Position numbers and translations under genes: made by a program
Source of the DNA: Paulinella micropora
Lineage: Eukaryota; Cercozoa; Imbricatea; Euglyphida; Paulinellidae
Reading direction: 5' to 3'
Assembly (NCBI GenBank): GCA_019918135.1
Contig: WBZZ01001350.1
Location: forward strand, 57,501 to 97,500
DNA: 40,000 nt
Notes under the pieces: model-generated
Told to the model about the DNA's origin: nothing
The model's input: the letters and a program-made list of their open reading frames with translations, nothing else
Database searches by the model: none
Part shown: piece by piece, positions 1 through 10,944 of the stretch
How the letters are laid out: every line of letters begins with the position of its first letter
Numbering within the stretch: position 1 is the stretch's first letter

Positions 1-14
1 TCAAACTCCCCCTT

Positions 15-357
15 TTACCTGACGAGCGCCTCTTGGAGCGTCTCGTTCTCCATCAGGAACAAATCGTACTTGATGAGGCGCCGAACATTAACAATCTTGT
101 TCTCCCTTTCCTCTAATCCGATAGTTAAAAGGCCCCGTCTGTTGCACTACCTGATAAGGCCCCTTCCAGTGCGCAAACATCTTAGAAGATATGCACTTCG
201 GAACCTGCGGGTAGTACATCATGACAATGTCTCCTGGCTTACACGTTACCATAGATAAGTCCTGCTCTAAGGGTTCTTTACTCAGCCTGCGGGCCTGTTC
301 CGCCAGCCTCGCCTGCCTCACCGCTTGCATTGCCTCCGTGGAGACACGCTCACGAAA
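15..357 (-). pseudogene. Ty3/Gypsy-type integrase C-terminal fragment
   Basis: The minus strand encodes an SH3-like integrase C-terminal region. A GDIVMMYYP segment is followed by HWKGPYQVV and FNYRI, the arrangement at the end of Ty3/Gypsy Pol where the integrase tail binds DNA or chromatin. After the RI of FNYRI the frame is lost; a neighbouring frame continues with KIVNVRRLIKYDLF, the usual end of the domain, to a stop at positions 15-17. One frameshift therefore breaks it. The catalytic core is absent: the sequence just upstream on this strand belongs to an LTR-like segment instead. The family assignment rests on motif order only. Confidence 0.65.
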
Positions 358-479
358 AGCAAAAGCAAACCCCGTTCAACTTTTGTTAGCGATTCCAGAT
401 GTAACCGAAACAGCTACTCTGACGCTTAGTCGTCACTCAACGGAAGAGGGGCAGACCAAGCATAAGAGTCAAGTAACGA

Positions 480-631
480 CAAACCGGACGACACTCAACT
501 TGTATCACTATGTATTGTGCGGGCCGGCCGACAGACCTTAACGACATCGTTACTCTTACTATTAATATCAATGTTACGGCAGGTCCATGTAACTATTAAT
601 GTATTAACAATATTGATTATTAGTTCTAACA
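480..631 (-). repeat. LTR edge (TGTTAGAAC...), minus orientation
   Basis: Read on the minus strand, the segment begins TGTTAGAACTAATAATC and resembles the LTR edges at 28204 (TGTTGGAACTAATAATT) and 38625 (TGTTGGAACTATAATC). It also shares a block around the words for 'aacgacatcgttactct'. The inner part of the LTR runs within about 130 bases into an integrase C-terminus, so the interior of that element is missing. The extent of the LTR toward lower coordinates is not resolved. Confidence 0.5.
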
Positions 632-2121
632 GTCTTCGGGGGGCCACTCCTACGAGTGGCACGGTAAGTCACAAGCTCTATTCAGTAAAACAGTGACTGA
701 GTGTGGTTGTGTAAAAAAAAATTAAAGTCATGACCAGCTGAGACAGGCCCCCGGCGAACTTGAACATGTGGTAGAGCAGTTACTACATTCGAGTTTGCAT
801 TATTATCGGTATTAATATGTAGGCATCACCCCCCGGATAGCCGGTAAAAAAGTACCCTTTTCCTGGTGACAGGTGCACCAGCCTGTTTTTCAGTATTATT
901 TGTCCGGATTGGACCTGATGCTATGTTATTCCTGGTCTGTTGCCGTTTTCCTTTTCGGCTTCACTGAGCTAATACAACGAGACATCATTCTCATTCTTGA
1001 GGACTGTGTTTGGTTGTATTACCGACTTTTTCTTGAGCTATCATTGGGGGCATTACATTTTGGAGTCCACATCACTAGGCTGATTTCTCTCTGCATTGCC
1101 ACACGGGCATCAGAATGAATTTTCGCTGACCTGTCTCACACGGGGACGTCAGACAAAAACAAATACTCCAACACATAATCCTCATAGCTCTTTTACAAAA
1201 CAAATAATTTGATTGGCCTCAAGTAGGTGTCTCGTACCCTCTAGCCCAATCCATATCTGTGTGCTCACAAGGAAAAATCAGATACAGACTGTCTGTCGTT
1301 CTTGCTGTTCTCACACAGGGACCAAGAAGAAGGAGGTGGACAGAAGAGTGAAGGAACACACACAAAATACAAACAAGCATAGGGACAGGAGCACAACACT
1401 CTACCCTTCTAGTTTGTGCATTTATCTGCATTATTTCACATATACGTCAGAGTATTTTTGCAAATCTCTGATTGTTCTCAAAAGTAGGTCTGAGAACCTA
1501 TCCGATTAACTATCGACTTCTCAAGGAGAGCTTCACTAGCTTCTCTATTACTATCTGTGTGTAGGTCCTAGTGCCTCATACCAGATACAATATAGAAAAG
1601 AAGGAGGAGAAAGCAATCTGAGTAAGGAGAACAGGAAATCGGAGAAAGTCATAAGGACTACTTCTCTCGAACAAAAACAAACATACAAACATTGTTACAT
1701 AGAGGACAGGGAATCTCACTCTACACTCTCTGTTAGTTTCTCTCTTCACTAGTCAATCGACTGAAGGAGGAATAGAACACAAACGAACAAAGACATAACA
1801 TAGGAGCTGACACTGTCATCCTGTTATTTACTACTACGACACTATGTCGACAGAGACGGAGGAGGTGCTTTCATATCAAGAAAAAGAGGAGCAAGCTGAA
1901 CTGACAGCACAAGGACAAGGAGGGGGAGATTAGGATTGACTGAAGGAGAAGGAGGAGGATTGGATGATGGAGGAAGACAAGAAGAAAAAGGAGGAGGTAG
2001 GTGGAGGAACAGAAATAAATAGACGAAGAGTAATAATAGGAGGAGTACTCTGGTGAAGGAGGGAACGAAGGAGTAGGAGGAAGAGGAGGAGCAGGAGAGG
2101 GCTGGGAGGAAACAGGAGCAT
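632..2121. other. unassigned stretch with purine-rich leader
   Basis: I find no convincing gene. A 7-bp hairpin (GCCACTC/GAGTGGC) lies at 643-660, just outside the LTR edge. From about 1590 to 2120 the plus strand becomes strongly GGA/GAA rich, as in the leader of the Gag-like region that follows. Short open frames at 873-1118 and 1213-1509 have no recognisable features. Confidence 0.4.
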
Positions 2122-2396
2122 ATGAAGGAGACGAAGACGAAGGAGGAGGAGGATTACACCAAAAAGAGAGCAGTGGAGCATACGGGTAATCCCATGCCAC
2201 CTGCCCATACAGGAGGAGGAGGACGACAAATGATCAACTTGATTTATGGGGAGGAGATCACAGAGGAGGAACAACAGTGGGTGCAAGTCCACTATGACCT
2301 CTCTAAAGAAGACTTTGATAGCACGATGGGGGCAGAGAAGGACACTTATGTGGATCCCTCATGATTTAAGAAGAGAGAGGAGTCGTACCAGAGGGG

Positions 2397-4828
2397 ATGT
2401 CTATATCCAATTATCAGACACAGCACAGCTCCTCTGCAAACTGGTCTCCAATGGAGAAGAGAGGAAGAAGGTGCAAAAATGTTATCAAGTTTGGGGATTC
2501 ACATACCCACCTTGAACTATTTGATGCTATCTTTGGGGTACACACCCAAGCTCTGATTTGGGAACGTTCGTACGGCCCACGGTGTGAGGGTTACCTCCAG
2601 TACGCAAACCCAAGAGCAAGGGCTAGATTCCTCGCGACTGGCCAGGAGGCAGTCGATATAGCAAAAATGAAGTCCATTTTCAGTTCGAAAAACTCGACAG
2701 GAGTATATCATTTTTTTACGACTGAAATGAAGGCTTTGGAGGAGGGGATGAGTGAGATGGAGAAAAGAATTAAGGTGGCAGGAGAAATTCATCCTGTAGT
2801 TGATGAGGTAGACAAGACTGACAGGATACTGACCAAGCTCAGACTGTTGGTGGGTGTGTTACGGCACAAGGAGGCATGGAAGAGATGGATTCCTACCAAT
2901 GATCACTCTGTCCTTAAAACAACCGCCCCACCACCAATCGCCAATAAAGCAGGTGTTGAACAATATGTGGAGAAATATCATTTTCTCAGATCTGCTTCTG
3001 AGTTGGCGGCCTTTATCACTCATGCTCAAAAGCTGGTGATATCCTAGAAGAAGAAGGCGAAAGAGAATGAGGAGTTCGACAAAAAGATGAGACTAGAAAG
3101 AATGAAAGCAAAATTGAGTAGTGCAAGGGCACACCCTCCGACATATCTTGCCCCGCCAGCTCCTGCCCCACCAGCTCCTGCCCCACCAGCTCCTGCCCCA
3201 CCAGCCCCTACACCCCCGGGCTCAACTACGGTGGTGGTCGGTCACAAACACGGAGAAGAAGGACAGGCAAAACATCATAACTGCCTTCAAGGGGAAGAAA
3301 GGAGGAGTGGCTAGTCTCAAGCTCTATGCCAAGACGAGCTCAGACAAAGACTCTGATGCTTCGCTTCTAAGCAAGCTCAAAGAGATCAATGCCTGCATGA
3401 AGGCTTTTCCTTGTGATGAGACTCAGGAATATGAGGCTCTTGTTACTGTTTTTGATCAATCTCTAGTCTCGGAGGGATTCGATCTAACAAAGTACAAGGC
3501 TTTGAGAAAGAAGGAGGAGCTTAAGAGAAACAATGCAAAAGGCCTAGACGTTCAGTGTGAACTGGCGGTGGCCACACTCATTTCTTCTATGTGCTATTCT
3601 ATGGCCGCAAGCCGATCATTCTCTATTTTTTGTCGGCATTGCATACAGTTAATCAGAGCAAACTTACTCAGCTCATACAACCATGCTCGACTTTTAGAGT
3701 GAAGTCCAAGAACTTCCTCGAGACACACGTGTTCGAAGCTACGGTTCGAAACGTTGCTCCGGGAGCACTGTTCCAAGAAGTTATGAGTGCATGCTCGCAC
3801 TTGAACACAGTCACGGAGGCACACATGGCAAAGGGAGGCGGTGTACCCGTTGGCGTGCAAGCCACATACACAAACCGAGTTGCCGGATGGAAGAGACAGA
3901 GAGAGCCAGACCTTAAGCCCTAAGACCGCATGCTGGAGGTGGTTCGCGGGTTTGCAGTGTAAGGCAGAGATGGAAGACAGAGTCTGCTCTTTCAATCATG
4001 ACAGGAGGAACTCAACAGCAAGGGCTGACTTCCTAAGTGAGACGGAGGGTACTGAACCAGGCCTTTACCGGCTGCTTCAGAATGCCTCTACGACAGAAGG
4101 CTGGTATGCCAATCAGTGATGACGGCGAGTTAAGAGAGGCGATTATTGCCTATATGCAGAAGATGGAGAAGAAGAAGGAGGAGAAGGAGAGAAAAAAGAG
4201 GTAAAGAGAAACCTCTCAAAGAGGACGAGGAGGAGGAGGAGGAGGAGCATGGAGAGGAGCCTCGAGGTGGCAGAGAACCCCTCAGAGAGGAAGAGGAGGA
4301 GGTCGGGGATTTAATCCTCTTGGAGGAAGAGCTTTTCGGGCCCCAGCCCCCCCACCTAGAGGAGGAGGCTCATGGGCAAGCTCCAACCCAAACTTCGGTC
4401 GAGGTCAGGCCTACAACACTGCCTCGGACACCGATCCATCATCCTACCCGGACGAAACTCAAGGTAATCGATTCGAAGTGGTGGAATGACTGGAGGAAGA
4501 AGGAGAGAGGAAGGAGAAAACTGTGAAGTTTAACCCTAAAGTCACAGTGTTTTCTACTGCTGTTGTGCAGACTGGGCCAACACTTCCTCTATATGAGAAC
4601 AAAGACGTGGGTACACAGAGGCTGCAGCCCCAAGGTAGCTTCATACCCGTTCACACGTCACTATTACAAATGATAACTGATGCAAATAGGAAGGCGAAAC
4701 TAGCGATGGAGGCGAGCCTCAGGAGGCCAATGGCAGGCGTATCACCTCGGCCAAGCAAGCAACTACGAACTGACTCAATGTCAACGATCGCGGCGGGCGG
4801 CGAGAAGAAAGACAATAAGTGCACTTAA
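2397..4828 (+). pseudogene. Gag-like polyprotein remnants
   Basis: Several open pieces lie end to end in changing frames: 2397-3047 (216 codons), 3121-3702, 4146-4526 and 4523-4828. The first carries a helical stretch with YGPRCEGYLQYANPRARARF. The region at 3150-3220 is a run of PAPPAPAPP repeats from a 15-bp repeat unit. The 4146-4526 piece is acidic and basic low complexity. No CCHC zinc knuckle was found, so calling it Gag depends mainly on its place upstream of protease and reverse transcriptase. It could include non-Gag sequence. Confidence 0.4.
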
Positions 4829-5097
4829 GTGCCACAAGACAATGTCACTGAGATAGTAAACGCACCGGTACCGCCGGATAATAAAAACATTAACGAGGTG
4901 AAACAAGAGGAGAAGAAGGAGGAGATGAAAGACTTAGAGACAAGACTCCAAAATTTGGAACGTAAAGTTCTTGTTCTCGCAGCCAATATACACAGGCCCG
5001 ATGCTCTGTGTTATACAGAACTTTATTTTGAAACCTTGAAACCGTATTAAAAGTTGGTAATGATACGACGGCGAATATTAATACTGTCGGCCTGAAG

Positions 5098-5577
5098 TTT
5101 TTTAATCGATACCGGGAGTGGGTGGATGGAAATATGAAAGATTCGACTGGCACTCTGAAGGGAGTGAGTAGCCGGACGGTCATCACGGGCATCATCACAC
5201 TGACATTTAAATTAAAATCCGCACGAGTATACCGTATGGACCTTTATGTCGTCCCCGGTTACCATGGATCAATATTACTGTCGTATGACCAATTGGCTAC
5301 GATGGGGGCTGTGATTGATTGCGCCGCACGGCGAGTGATATGTGGAGTAAAAAGAGGAGAAATGAACGATATTGATCCCTTTAACGCTATTCACTCGTAT
5401 GAGGCTTATGAGCTGAGTCTAGCGACGGATCACAAAAAGATTGCCATCGTGCATGAGGCACTTGAGGTGTACGTTCACCCTCATGTCATAAGACCGGACG
5501 AGCTGTCCTGGACCGACAATTGGGAATCCCAAGTCTGCACTGTCACCATTGGGACAAAAAGTCTATTGATGACTTAA
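5098..5577 (+). pseudogene. retropepsin-like aspartic protease remnant
   Basis: The frame 5122-5577 contains GSILLSYDQLATMGAVIDC, the C-terminal flap/helix region of retroviral-type aspartic proteases. About 25 residues upstream, in a different frame at 5102-5121, lies LIDTGSG, which matches the catalytic D-T/S-G motif. A frameshift between them would explain the split. The protease would cleave the Gag-Pol polyprotein. The family call is good; catalytic competence is lost in this copy. Confidence 0.55.
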
Positions 5578-6095
5578 TCGAGAAGCGAAAGGATGAGATT
5601 ATATGTGTCGCACAAAGAAGCCCGTCGTTGGCGAGATTCGCGGAAGGAGTAGGAACAGATGTCCATATTACTAACGGATACTGTTTCCATGCGAAAGTAG
5701 GAGAAGAAAAAAGGGAGGCGTTTGTACCAAGGAGAACGGGGCGAATCCCGGATACTCCACCAGAAACTATTAAAAGTTTTATTACTGATTTCTGGGGTGA
5801 CGAGCCCACGTGGCCGCGTTCACTAACTGAAGTGAAGAAATGCTTACGGACTTTATTTGAAAATAATAAGCAGTATACTGTTATCCTGCCGTATAACGAG
5901 AAGGCGATATGGGCGCAGGAGATAAGGGACCGGCTTATTGATCATCCTATACCTGTACCCTCTCGCAAGCAACAGCTAGTGGTGGCTTGTCGCTTGGGAA
6001 CTCGTGAGCAGAGCAGTGCACACAAGCGGAAGCTCAGAGACCTCGACAAGTTGAAATTGATACCGCAAGCATTCACATGCTTTGATGGTTTCTAG
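5520..6095 (+). pseudogene. Pol linker between protease and reverse transcriptase
   Basis: An open frame of 191 codons overlaps the protease remnant in another frame. It shows no domain I recognise. Its place between protease and reverse transcriptase suggests it is an internal part of the Pol polyprotein, separated from both sides by frameshifts. No function is claimed. Confidence 0.35.
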
Positions 6096-6110
6096 ACATG
6101 TAAGGCTTTT

Positions 6111-6935
6111 TTGCAATACGCGAGACTTATTGACATGCTGGTGGAGCTCGGTAAAGATGATGAGCCGGACACGGTCACGTATGAAAAGACTGGCCTAGAT
6201 GATGTCTCGGAAGAGGACTTAGGCTTGGAGGAGGACAGAGAACCCCTCAAGCAGACTAAGAAGATGTCTGATGAAGATTTTCAAGAGGCAGCGCGGAAAA
6301 TATTGGAAGAAGGAGTAGGCACGGAGAGTGAGAAGGAGCTTTTAAAAGCCAAATTAGAGGCGAACAAGGAAATTTTCGACCCTCCACGTGCAGGTGGTGT
6401 CAAGCCTGAAGATTTCACTGCGGTTATTTACAAAATACCGGGTGCGGAGCCGTCACCGGCACCACGAAGGGCGAACTTGAGTATACATGAGGCGAAGATA
6501 GCGGAGGAGCTAGCAAGACAGCTGCTAAATGAGAACTTTATTGAGAGATCAACATCTCCAATAGTCTGAAAGCCGAGAATAGTGCCGAAGCCAGGAGGAG
6601 AATGGCGCCTGACAGTTAACTATGCTCGTGTTAACAAGGTGCTGGAGGAAGAGAGAAATCCTCTCCCGACAGGATTAGAAGAAGGAAGGATAGTACTGCG
6701 GAATACAAAATTCTATTCGGTCATTGACCTTAAGAATGTCTTCTGGCAGATACCACTTGAGGAAAAGTCCAGATGGCTGACTGCGTTTGTGGTGGGTATG
6801 GAGATATACCCATGGAAAGTGCTTCCGATGGGCCTCAAGCAATCCCCAGGACTCTTTCAGAAGGCGATGCTGAAGATGTTAAGCAGTCAGTACGATGATC
6901 TGACAGATGGAGGTTTTATGAGATATAAAGATTGA
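6111..6935 (+). pseudogene. Ty3/Gypsy reverse transcriptase, N-terminal half
   Basis: Residues before the polymerase fingers read AKIAEELARQLLNENFIERS, the usual lead-in to Ty3/Gypsy RT. After an in-frame TGA at 6567-6569 come KPGGEWRLTVNYARVNK, FYSVIDLKNVFWQIPL, SRWLTAFV and PWKVLPMGLKQSPGLFQKAM, which are RT motifs 1 to 4. The frame stops at 6935, before the YxDD catalytic box, so palm motif C, thumb and RNase H are missing. The enzyme would copy element RNA into DNA. Ty3/Gypsy is favoured over Copia by the DLKNVFWQIPL and PMGL wording. Confidence 0.8.
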
Positions 6936-7035
6936 TATTTAGTCAATATTTATATTGAACGTAGCAATATTTTTATATATGGAGACAGAGCGAAACAGGT
7001 GACATCTGATAGGTAGTAAGCTGAGGAAGAGGTGG

Positions 7036-7430
7036 TTGAATGAGGTTCATCAGCTTATACCACGTGCTGGCTTGGAAATCGGGAAGGACGAGCTGACAAA
7101 GAAAATTATAAAATACTTCCATCAGCGCGTAGGGTGCACGGTGAACTGTCATGATCTCCACCAAAGCTACTGCTACATGCGCGATTGTGGCTTGTTGGGA
7201 ATTTACAGCCCATCCTTGCAGAAAAGGTCTTTTCAAGATATCAACGATTTCAGCTTTTGTCCTGAAATTCCAGGGCCTGCCTTCTTCAGAGTCACTGGAA
7301 GGCGGGGAACGTGCTTCATCCTCTGAGTCACTACTCGAAGAAGGCGATTCAGACGAAGATGAGCTTGACAGTGAACTCGAAACAGAAGCAGAAGCATAAG
7401 AAGAAGAAGAAGAATTTGAAGAGGTTCTGA
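7036..7430 (+). other. exon-like open frame, unrecognised, with acidic tail
   Basis: An open frame at 7036-7326 encodes a plausible globular stretch with KDELTKKIIKYFHQR and several Cys/His residues. A second frame overlaps it and runs into an acidic Ser/Glu/Asp tail (EEGDSDEDELDSELETEAEA, to 7399). The two frames together could be a decayed exon of a nuclear protein, or chance. I recognise no family. The next 100 bases hold a (TATG)n run near 7590-7620. Confidence 0.25.
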
Positions 7431-7689
7431 ATAGACTAAGTCTAGCACGCTTGGGATGAGAACATCTCCCTTCGTTGCCCTGCCGTCCCTGCCGCTGCCT
7501 CGGCTGTAACGCACCGACATAGAAACCAAATTTGTTGATATGCTTGTTCTGGAAACATTAAAACAGATAAAAATATTGATGATGTATGCATGTGTATGTA
7601 TGTATGTATGTATGTATATATGTTGAGAGATGTTGACGTATGTATGTATTGAAACAGATGAAAAGAAACATTAAAACAGATAAAAATAT

Positions 7690-8350
7690 CAATGATATAT
7701 TTATATTGCAAAAAAGCAATTTAGATATTAACATTTATGCAATATTTAATTTGCAAAAGAGCAAATATTAATATTGCCAGAAAGCAGTATTAATATTGAC
7801 ATGTATGAAAATTATTAATATTGCAAAAAAGCAATATCAATATTAAAATTATACAATATTAATACTGCCAAAAAGCAATATTAATATTGAAATTGATGCA
7901 ATATTAATATTGCCAAAAAGCAATATTAATATTGAAATGTATGCAATATTAGTATTGCAAAAAAGCAATATTAATATTGAACTTATGAAATATTAATATT
8001 GCCAAAAAGCAATATTAATAATAAATATTGAAATGTATGCAATATTAATATTGCAAAAAAGAAATATTAACATTGAAATTATGCAATATTAATATTGCCA
8101 AAACGCAATATTAATATTGAAATGTATGCAATATTAAAATTGCCAAAAAGTAATATTAATATTGCCAAAAAGCAATACTAATATTAAAATGTGTGCAATA
8201 TTAATATTGCCAAAAAGCAATTTTAATATTGAAATGTGTGCAATATTAATATTGCGACAAAGCAATATTAATTGATGCAATATTAATATTGCTAAACAGC
8301 ATTATTAATATCGAAATTGATGCACTATTAATATTGCCAAAAGGCAATAT
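7690..8350. repeat. CAATATTAATATTG palindrome array
   Basis: Dozens of copies of the perfect 14-bp palindrome CAATATTAATATTG, or one-base variants, are spaced about every 22-23 bases. Two alternating spacers (roughly CCAAAAAG and AAATGTATG) separate them, giving a compound unit near 45 bp. The array has no open frame. The same unit recurs in later introns (see 10945-11370, 12180-12420, 14505-14870). Confidence 0.9.
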
Positions 8351-8401
8351 CAACTAGGTTTGTATGTACCAGAAAATTCTGGTTCAGGGATTTGGAATTG
8401 G

Positions 8402-8415
8402 GCAGGAATTCCTGC
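8402..8415. repeat. perfect 14-bp palindrome
   Basis: GCAGGAATTCCTGC is a perfect palindrome just outside the AT-rich array. A small hairpin (ACCAGAA/TTCTGGT) lies 20 bases upstream at 8368-8383. No function is evident. Confidence 0.6.
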
Positions 8416-8460
8416 TCAGTGCGCGCAATATTAATATGCCAAAAAAACAATATTAATATT

Positions 8461-9011
8461 GAAGAAGAAGAAGAAGAAGAAGAAGAAGCTGAGAGAGAGA
8501 GAGAGAGAGAGGCAAGGTTTTGGGCACACCTTAGAATAGTAATCGTTATATAAAGTGTGCCCAAAACCTTCCAACAACCGGTGCAGCAGAGAGAGAGAGT
8601 GATTGTGTGCTTCTTCGAAGAAGAAGAAGAAGAAGAAGAAGAAGAAGAAGAAGAAGAAGAAGAAGAAGAAGAAGAAGAAGAAGAAGAAGAAGAAGAAGAA
8701 GAAGAAGAAGAAGAAGAAGAAGAAGAAGAAGAAGAAGAAGAAGAAGAAGAAGAAGAAGAAGAAGAAGAAGAAGAAAGAAGAAAGAAGAAAGAAGAAAGAA
8801 AAAGAAAAAAGAAGAAGAAAGAAGAAAGAAGCAAGAAGAAGAGGAAGGAAGGAAGGAAGAAGAAGAAGAAGAAGAAGAAGAAGAACAAAACAGAAGAAGA
8901 AGAAGAAGAAGAAGAAGAAGAAAGAAAGGATTCGAAGAAGAAGAAGAAGAAGAAGAAGAAGAAGAAGAAAGAAGAAGAAGAAGAAGAAGAAGAAGAAGAA
9001 GAAGAAGAAGA
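8461..9011. repeat. GAA/TTC microsatellite block
   Basis: A short (GAA)n run at 8461-8488 and a (GA)n run precede a hairpin. Then from about 8617 to 8773 come uninterrupted GAA units, followed to 9011 by AAG/AAAG variants. Homopurine tracts of this length can form triplex DNA. The long open frames on both strands here (poly-Glu, poly-Lys, poly-Arg, poly-Ser, poly-Phe) are products of the repeat and not genes. Confidence 0.95.
8514..8570. repeat. perfect 16-bp inverted repeat between GA arrays
   Basis: AAGGTTTTGGGCACAC at 8514-8529 is exactly complementary to GTGTGCCCAAAACCTT at 8555-8570, with a 25-base AT-rich loop. (GA)n runs flank both arms. It could be a small foldback element or a structured RNA; nothing else in the window repeats it. 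Confidence 0.8.
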
Positions 9012-9428
9012 TAACTAGTGCTGTATGATTTGCGTTTTTAGCCCTTGTATTTCTTGCAAGGGCAGAGGCTTTGCGTAGACAACCTGGATTTTCGATCCGT
9101 GAGAGACACCTTTGAGCAACTTCCCGGCTAACCTGTCTAATTTTCGGTAGTCCGGACAGCACGTGAATTTTTTGCTACTCTGGACCGCACTGAGTAGTTT
9201 TTGCACAATGCTTTTCGGCGTTTCAAAAAAGTCTTGAGAGTGTCCCTCTTGACCTTGATTGCTCCAAAAAAAACGCCATCTTGACCGTGTCAGTCACTCC
9301 GTGTCAATTTTCGACTGCAATTTCAAGTAAGGCATGCTTGTATGCTTCCGTAGATATAGGATTGGGCCCAGAGGGCAAGGGCCGCCGCGGTGACCCCGGG
9401 TACGTATATATATAATATTATACGTTAT

Positions 9429-9484
9429 ACCTCTCGCTCTCTCTCTCTCTCTTTCGAATTCTCTCTTTCTCTCTTTCTCTCTCC

Positions 9485-9519
<35 letters not shown>

Positions 9520-9765
9520 GGCACACACACACACACTCTTTCTCTCTCTCTCTCACACACACACACACTGTCTCGATCTCTCGCGATCTCTCTCTCTCCC
9601 TCTCTCCCTCCCTCCCTCCCTCTCTCTCTCTCTCTCTCTCATGTCAAATATCAATATCAATTCCATATAAATATTGCCAAATCAGAAATAGATGTTTTTT
9701 GTTTGTTGTTGTTGTTGTTGTTGTTGTTGTCGTTGTTGTTGTATCAGTTTGCGGTTGTTGTCTTC

Positions 9766-9806
<41 letters not shown>

Positions 9807-9835
9807 TGTCTCGATCTCTCTCTCTCTCTCTCTCC
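9429..9835. repeat. CT, CA and GTT microsatellites
   Basis: CT-rich runs at about 9429-9500, 9540-9555 and 9583-9640, CA runs at 9502-9536 and 9555-9569, a GTT run at 9699-9741 and a second CT/CA block at 9767-9835 make this stretch simple sequence. No gene is supported from 9012 to 9940, though 9020-9420 is non-repetitive and unassigned. Confidence 0.9.
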
Positions 9836-9939
9836 TTTTACGGAGATTGTTTGTCTGTGAACTACGGCCAAACTTTCAAAAAATGGCACAAGAAAATGAA
9901 CCACCCACTCTCGTGACTCGGGGTTTTGAGTAGTAATGT

Positions 9940-10380
9940 GCTTCATATCAATATAAATATTGCAACATATCAATATACATACTGCTAAATATCAATATAC
10001 ATATTGCTAAATATCAATATAAATATTGCAACATATCAATATAAATCTTGCAACATATCAATATAAATATTGCAACATGTCAATATAAATATTGTAATAT
10101 ATCAATATAGATATTGCAACATATCACTATAAATATTGCAATATATCAATATAAATATTGCCAAATATCAATATAAATATTGCGATATATCAAAATATTT
10201 TCAATATAAATATTTACAGATAGCAATATAAATATTCCAACATATCAATATACATATTGCTAAATATTAATATCGATATTGCCAAATATCAACATAAATA
10301 TTGCCAAATATCAATATAAATATCTAATAATATCAAATATCAATATCAATATTGCCAAATATCAATATAAATATTGTTTG
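9940..10380. repeat. ATATCAATATAAATATTGC tandem array
   Basis: A second version of the AT-rich repeat: units of about 22 bases with a near-palindromic CAATATAAATATTG core and spacers such as CAACAT or CCAAAT. It ends in a short GTT run (10376-10410) followed by a candidate splice acceptor (ttctatag) at 10458. The array recurs at 13755-14100. Confidence 0.9.
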
Positions 10381-10458
10381 CTGTTGTTGTTGTTGTTGTT
10401 GTTGTTGTTGTCTTCCTCGAGCTCATTCATTCTTTGACCATTTAAATTCATTCTATAG

Positions 10459-10938
10459 GTCAAGGCGCTGATGACAGTGTGACCTCGGAGGTCACCCCTG
10501 GGGGTCCGGAACCCGAGTCCTCGCCGGCCACTTCGTCCTCCTCATCCTCTTCCTCCTCATCCTCTTCCTCCTCATCCTCTTCCTCCTCATCCTCTTCCTC
10601 CTCATCCTCTTCCTCCTCATCCTCTTCCTCCTCATCCTCTTCCTCCTCATCCTCTTCCTCCTCATCCTCTTCCTCCTCATCCTCTTCCTCCTCATCCTCT
10701 TCATCCTCATCCGCTGCAACCACTGCAGCGGAAGTTAGGGATTCGAAGGTAGATAACTTGTAACAGTTCGAAATGCTCCCGCTGTATCCCAGAAAACCTA
10801 CAGAGGAAAACACTCCCACGCTGGAGGATTTTGGGTCCGAAGCCATCGCGTGGGCGCAGAGCGCGTTGGACTCGGAAGTGAACGAGGTCCCACCTTAGTA
10901 AGCAAAGTTGAAGGTCGCATTGGAAGCATCCAAGTCTC
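10459..10938 (+). CDS. candidate exon with poly-Ser minisatellite
   Basis: The segment starts after an acceptor-like ttctatag and ends at CTCAG/gtacat, so it has exon shape. The plus frame reads QGADDSVTSEVTPGG, a long serine run, then NTPTLEDFGSEAIAWAQSAL. The serine run comes from about a dozen copies of a 15-bp unit (TCCTCCTCATCCTCT) at 10527-10708. Two interruptions occur: a TAA inside an 18-base GT...AG interval (10749-10766) and TAG/TAA codons near 10897. On the other strand the same DNA gives an open 128-codon acidic frame (10846-10460), so the coding strand is uncertain. No family is recognised. I infer that it may be the 5' exon of the gene continuing at 11395. Confidence 0.35.
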
Positions 10939-10944
10939 AGGTAC

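Larger units (their letters stand above)
2122..6935 (+). mobile_element. decayed LTR retrotransposon, plus orientation
   Basis: Broken open frames follow the order Gag-like, protease-like, Pol linker, reverse transcriptase on the plus strand. That order and the reverse-transcriptase motifs fit a Ty3/Gypsy-type element. Frames are interrupted by stops and shifts, and the element ends inside the reverse transcriptase. There is no RNase H or integrase on this strand. I could not fix its LTRs. Confidence 0.7.

Noticed and set aside
873..1118. 81-codon hydrophobic frame
   Set aside because: No recognisable family, start context or neighbouring support; length is within chance for this region.
8557..9028. 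Long open frames of poly-Glu, poly-Lys, poly-Arg, poly-Ser and poly-Phe on both strands
   Set aside because: All are translations of the GAA/TTC repeat; they lack unique sequence, splice support or conserved motifs.
9390..9973. Open frames with Ser/Leu/Thr/His runs
   Set aside because: Translations of CT/CA/GTT microsatellites.
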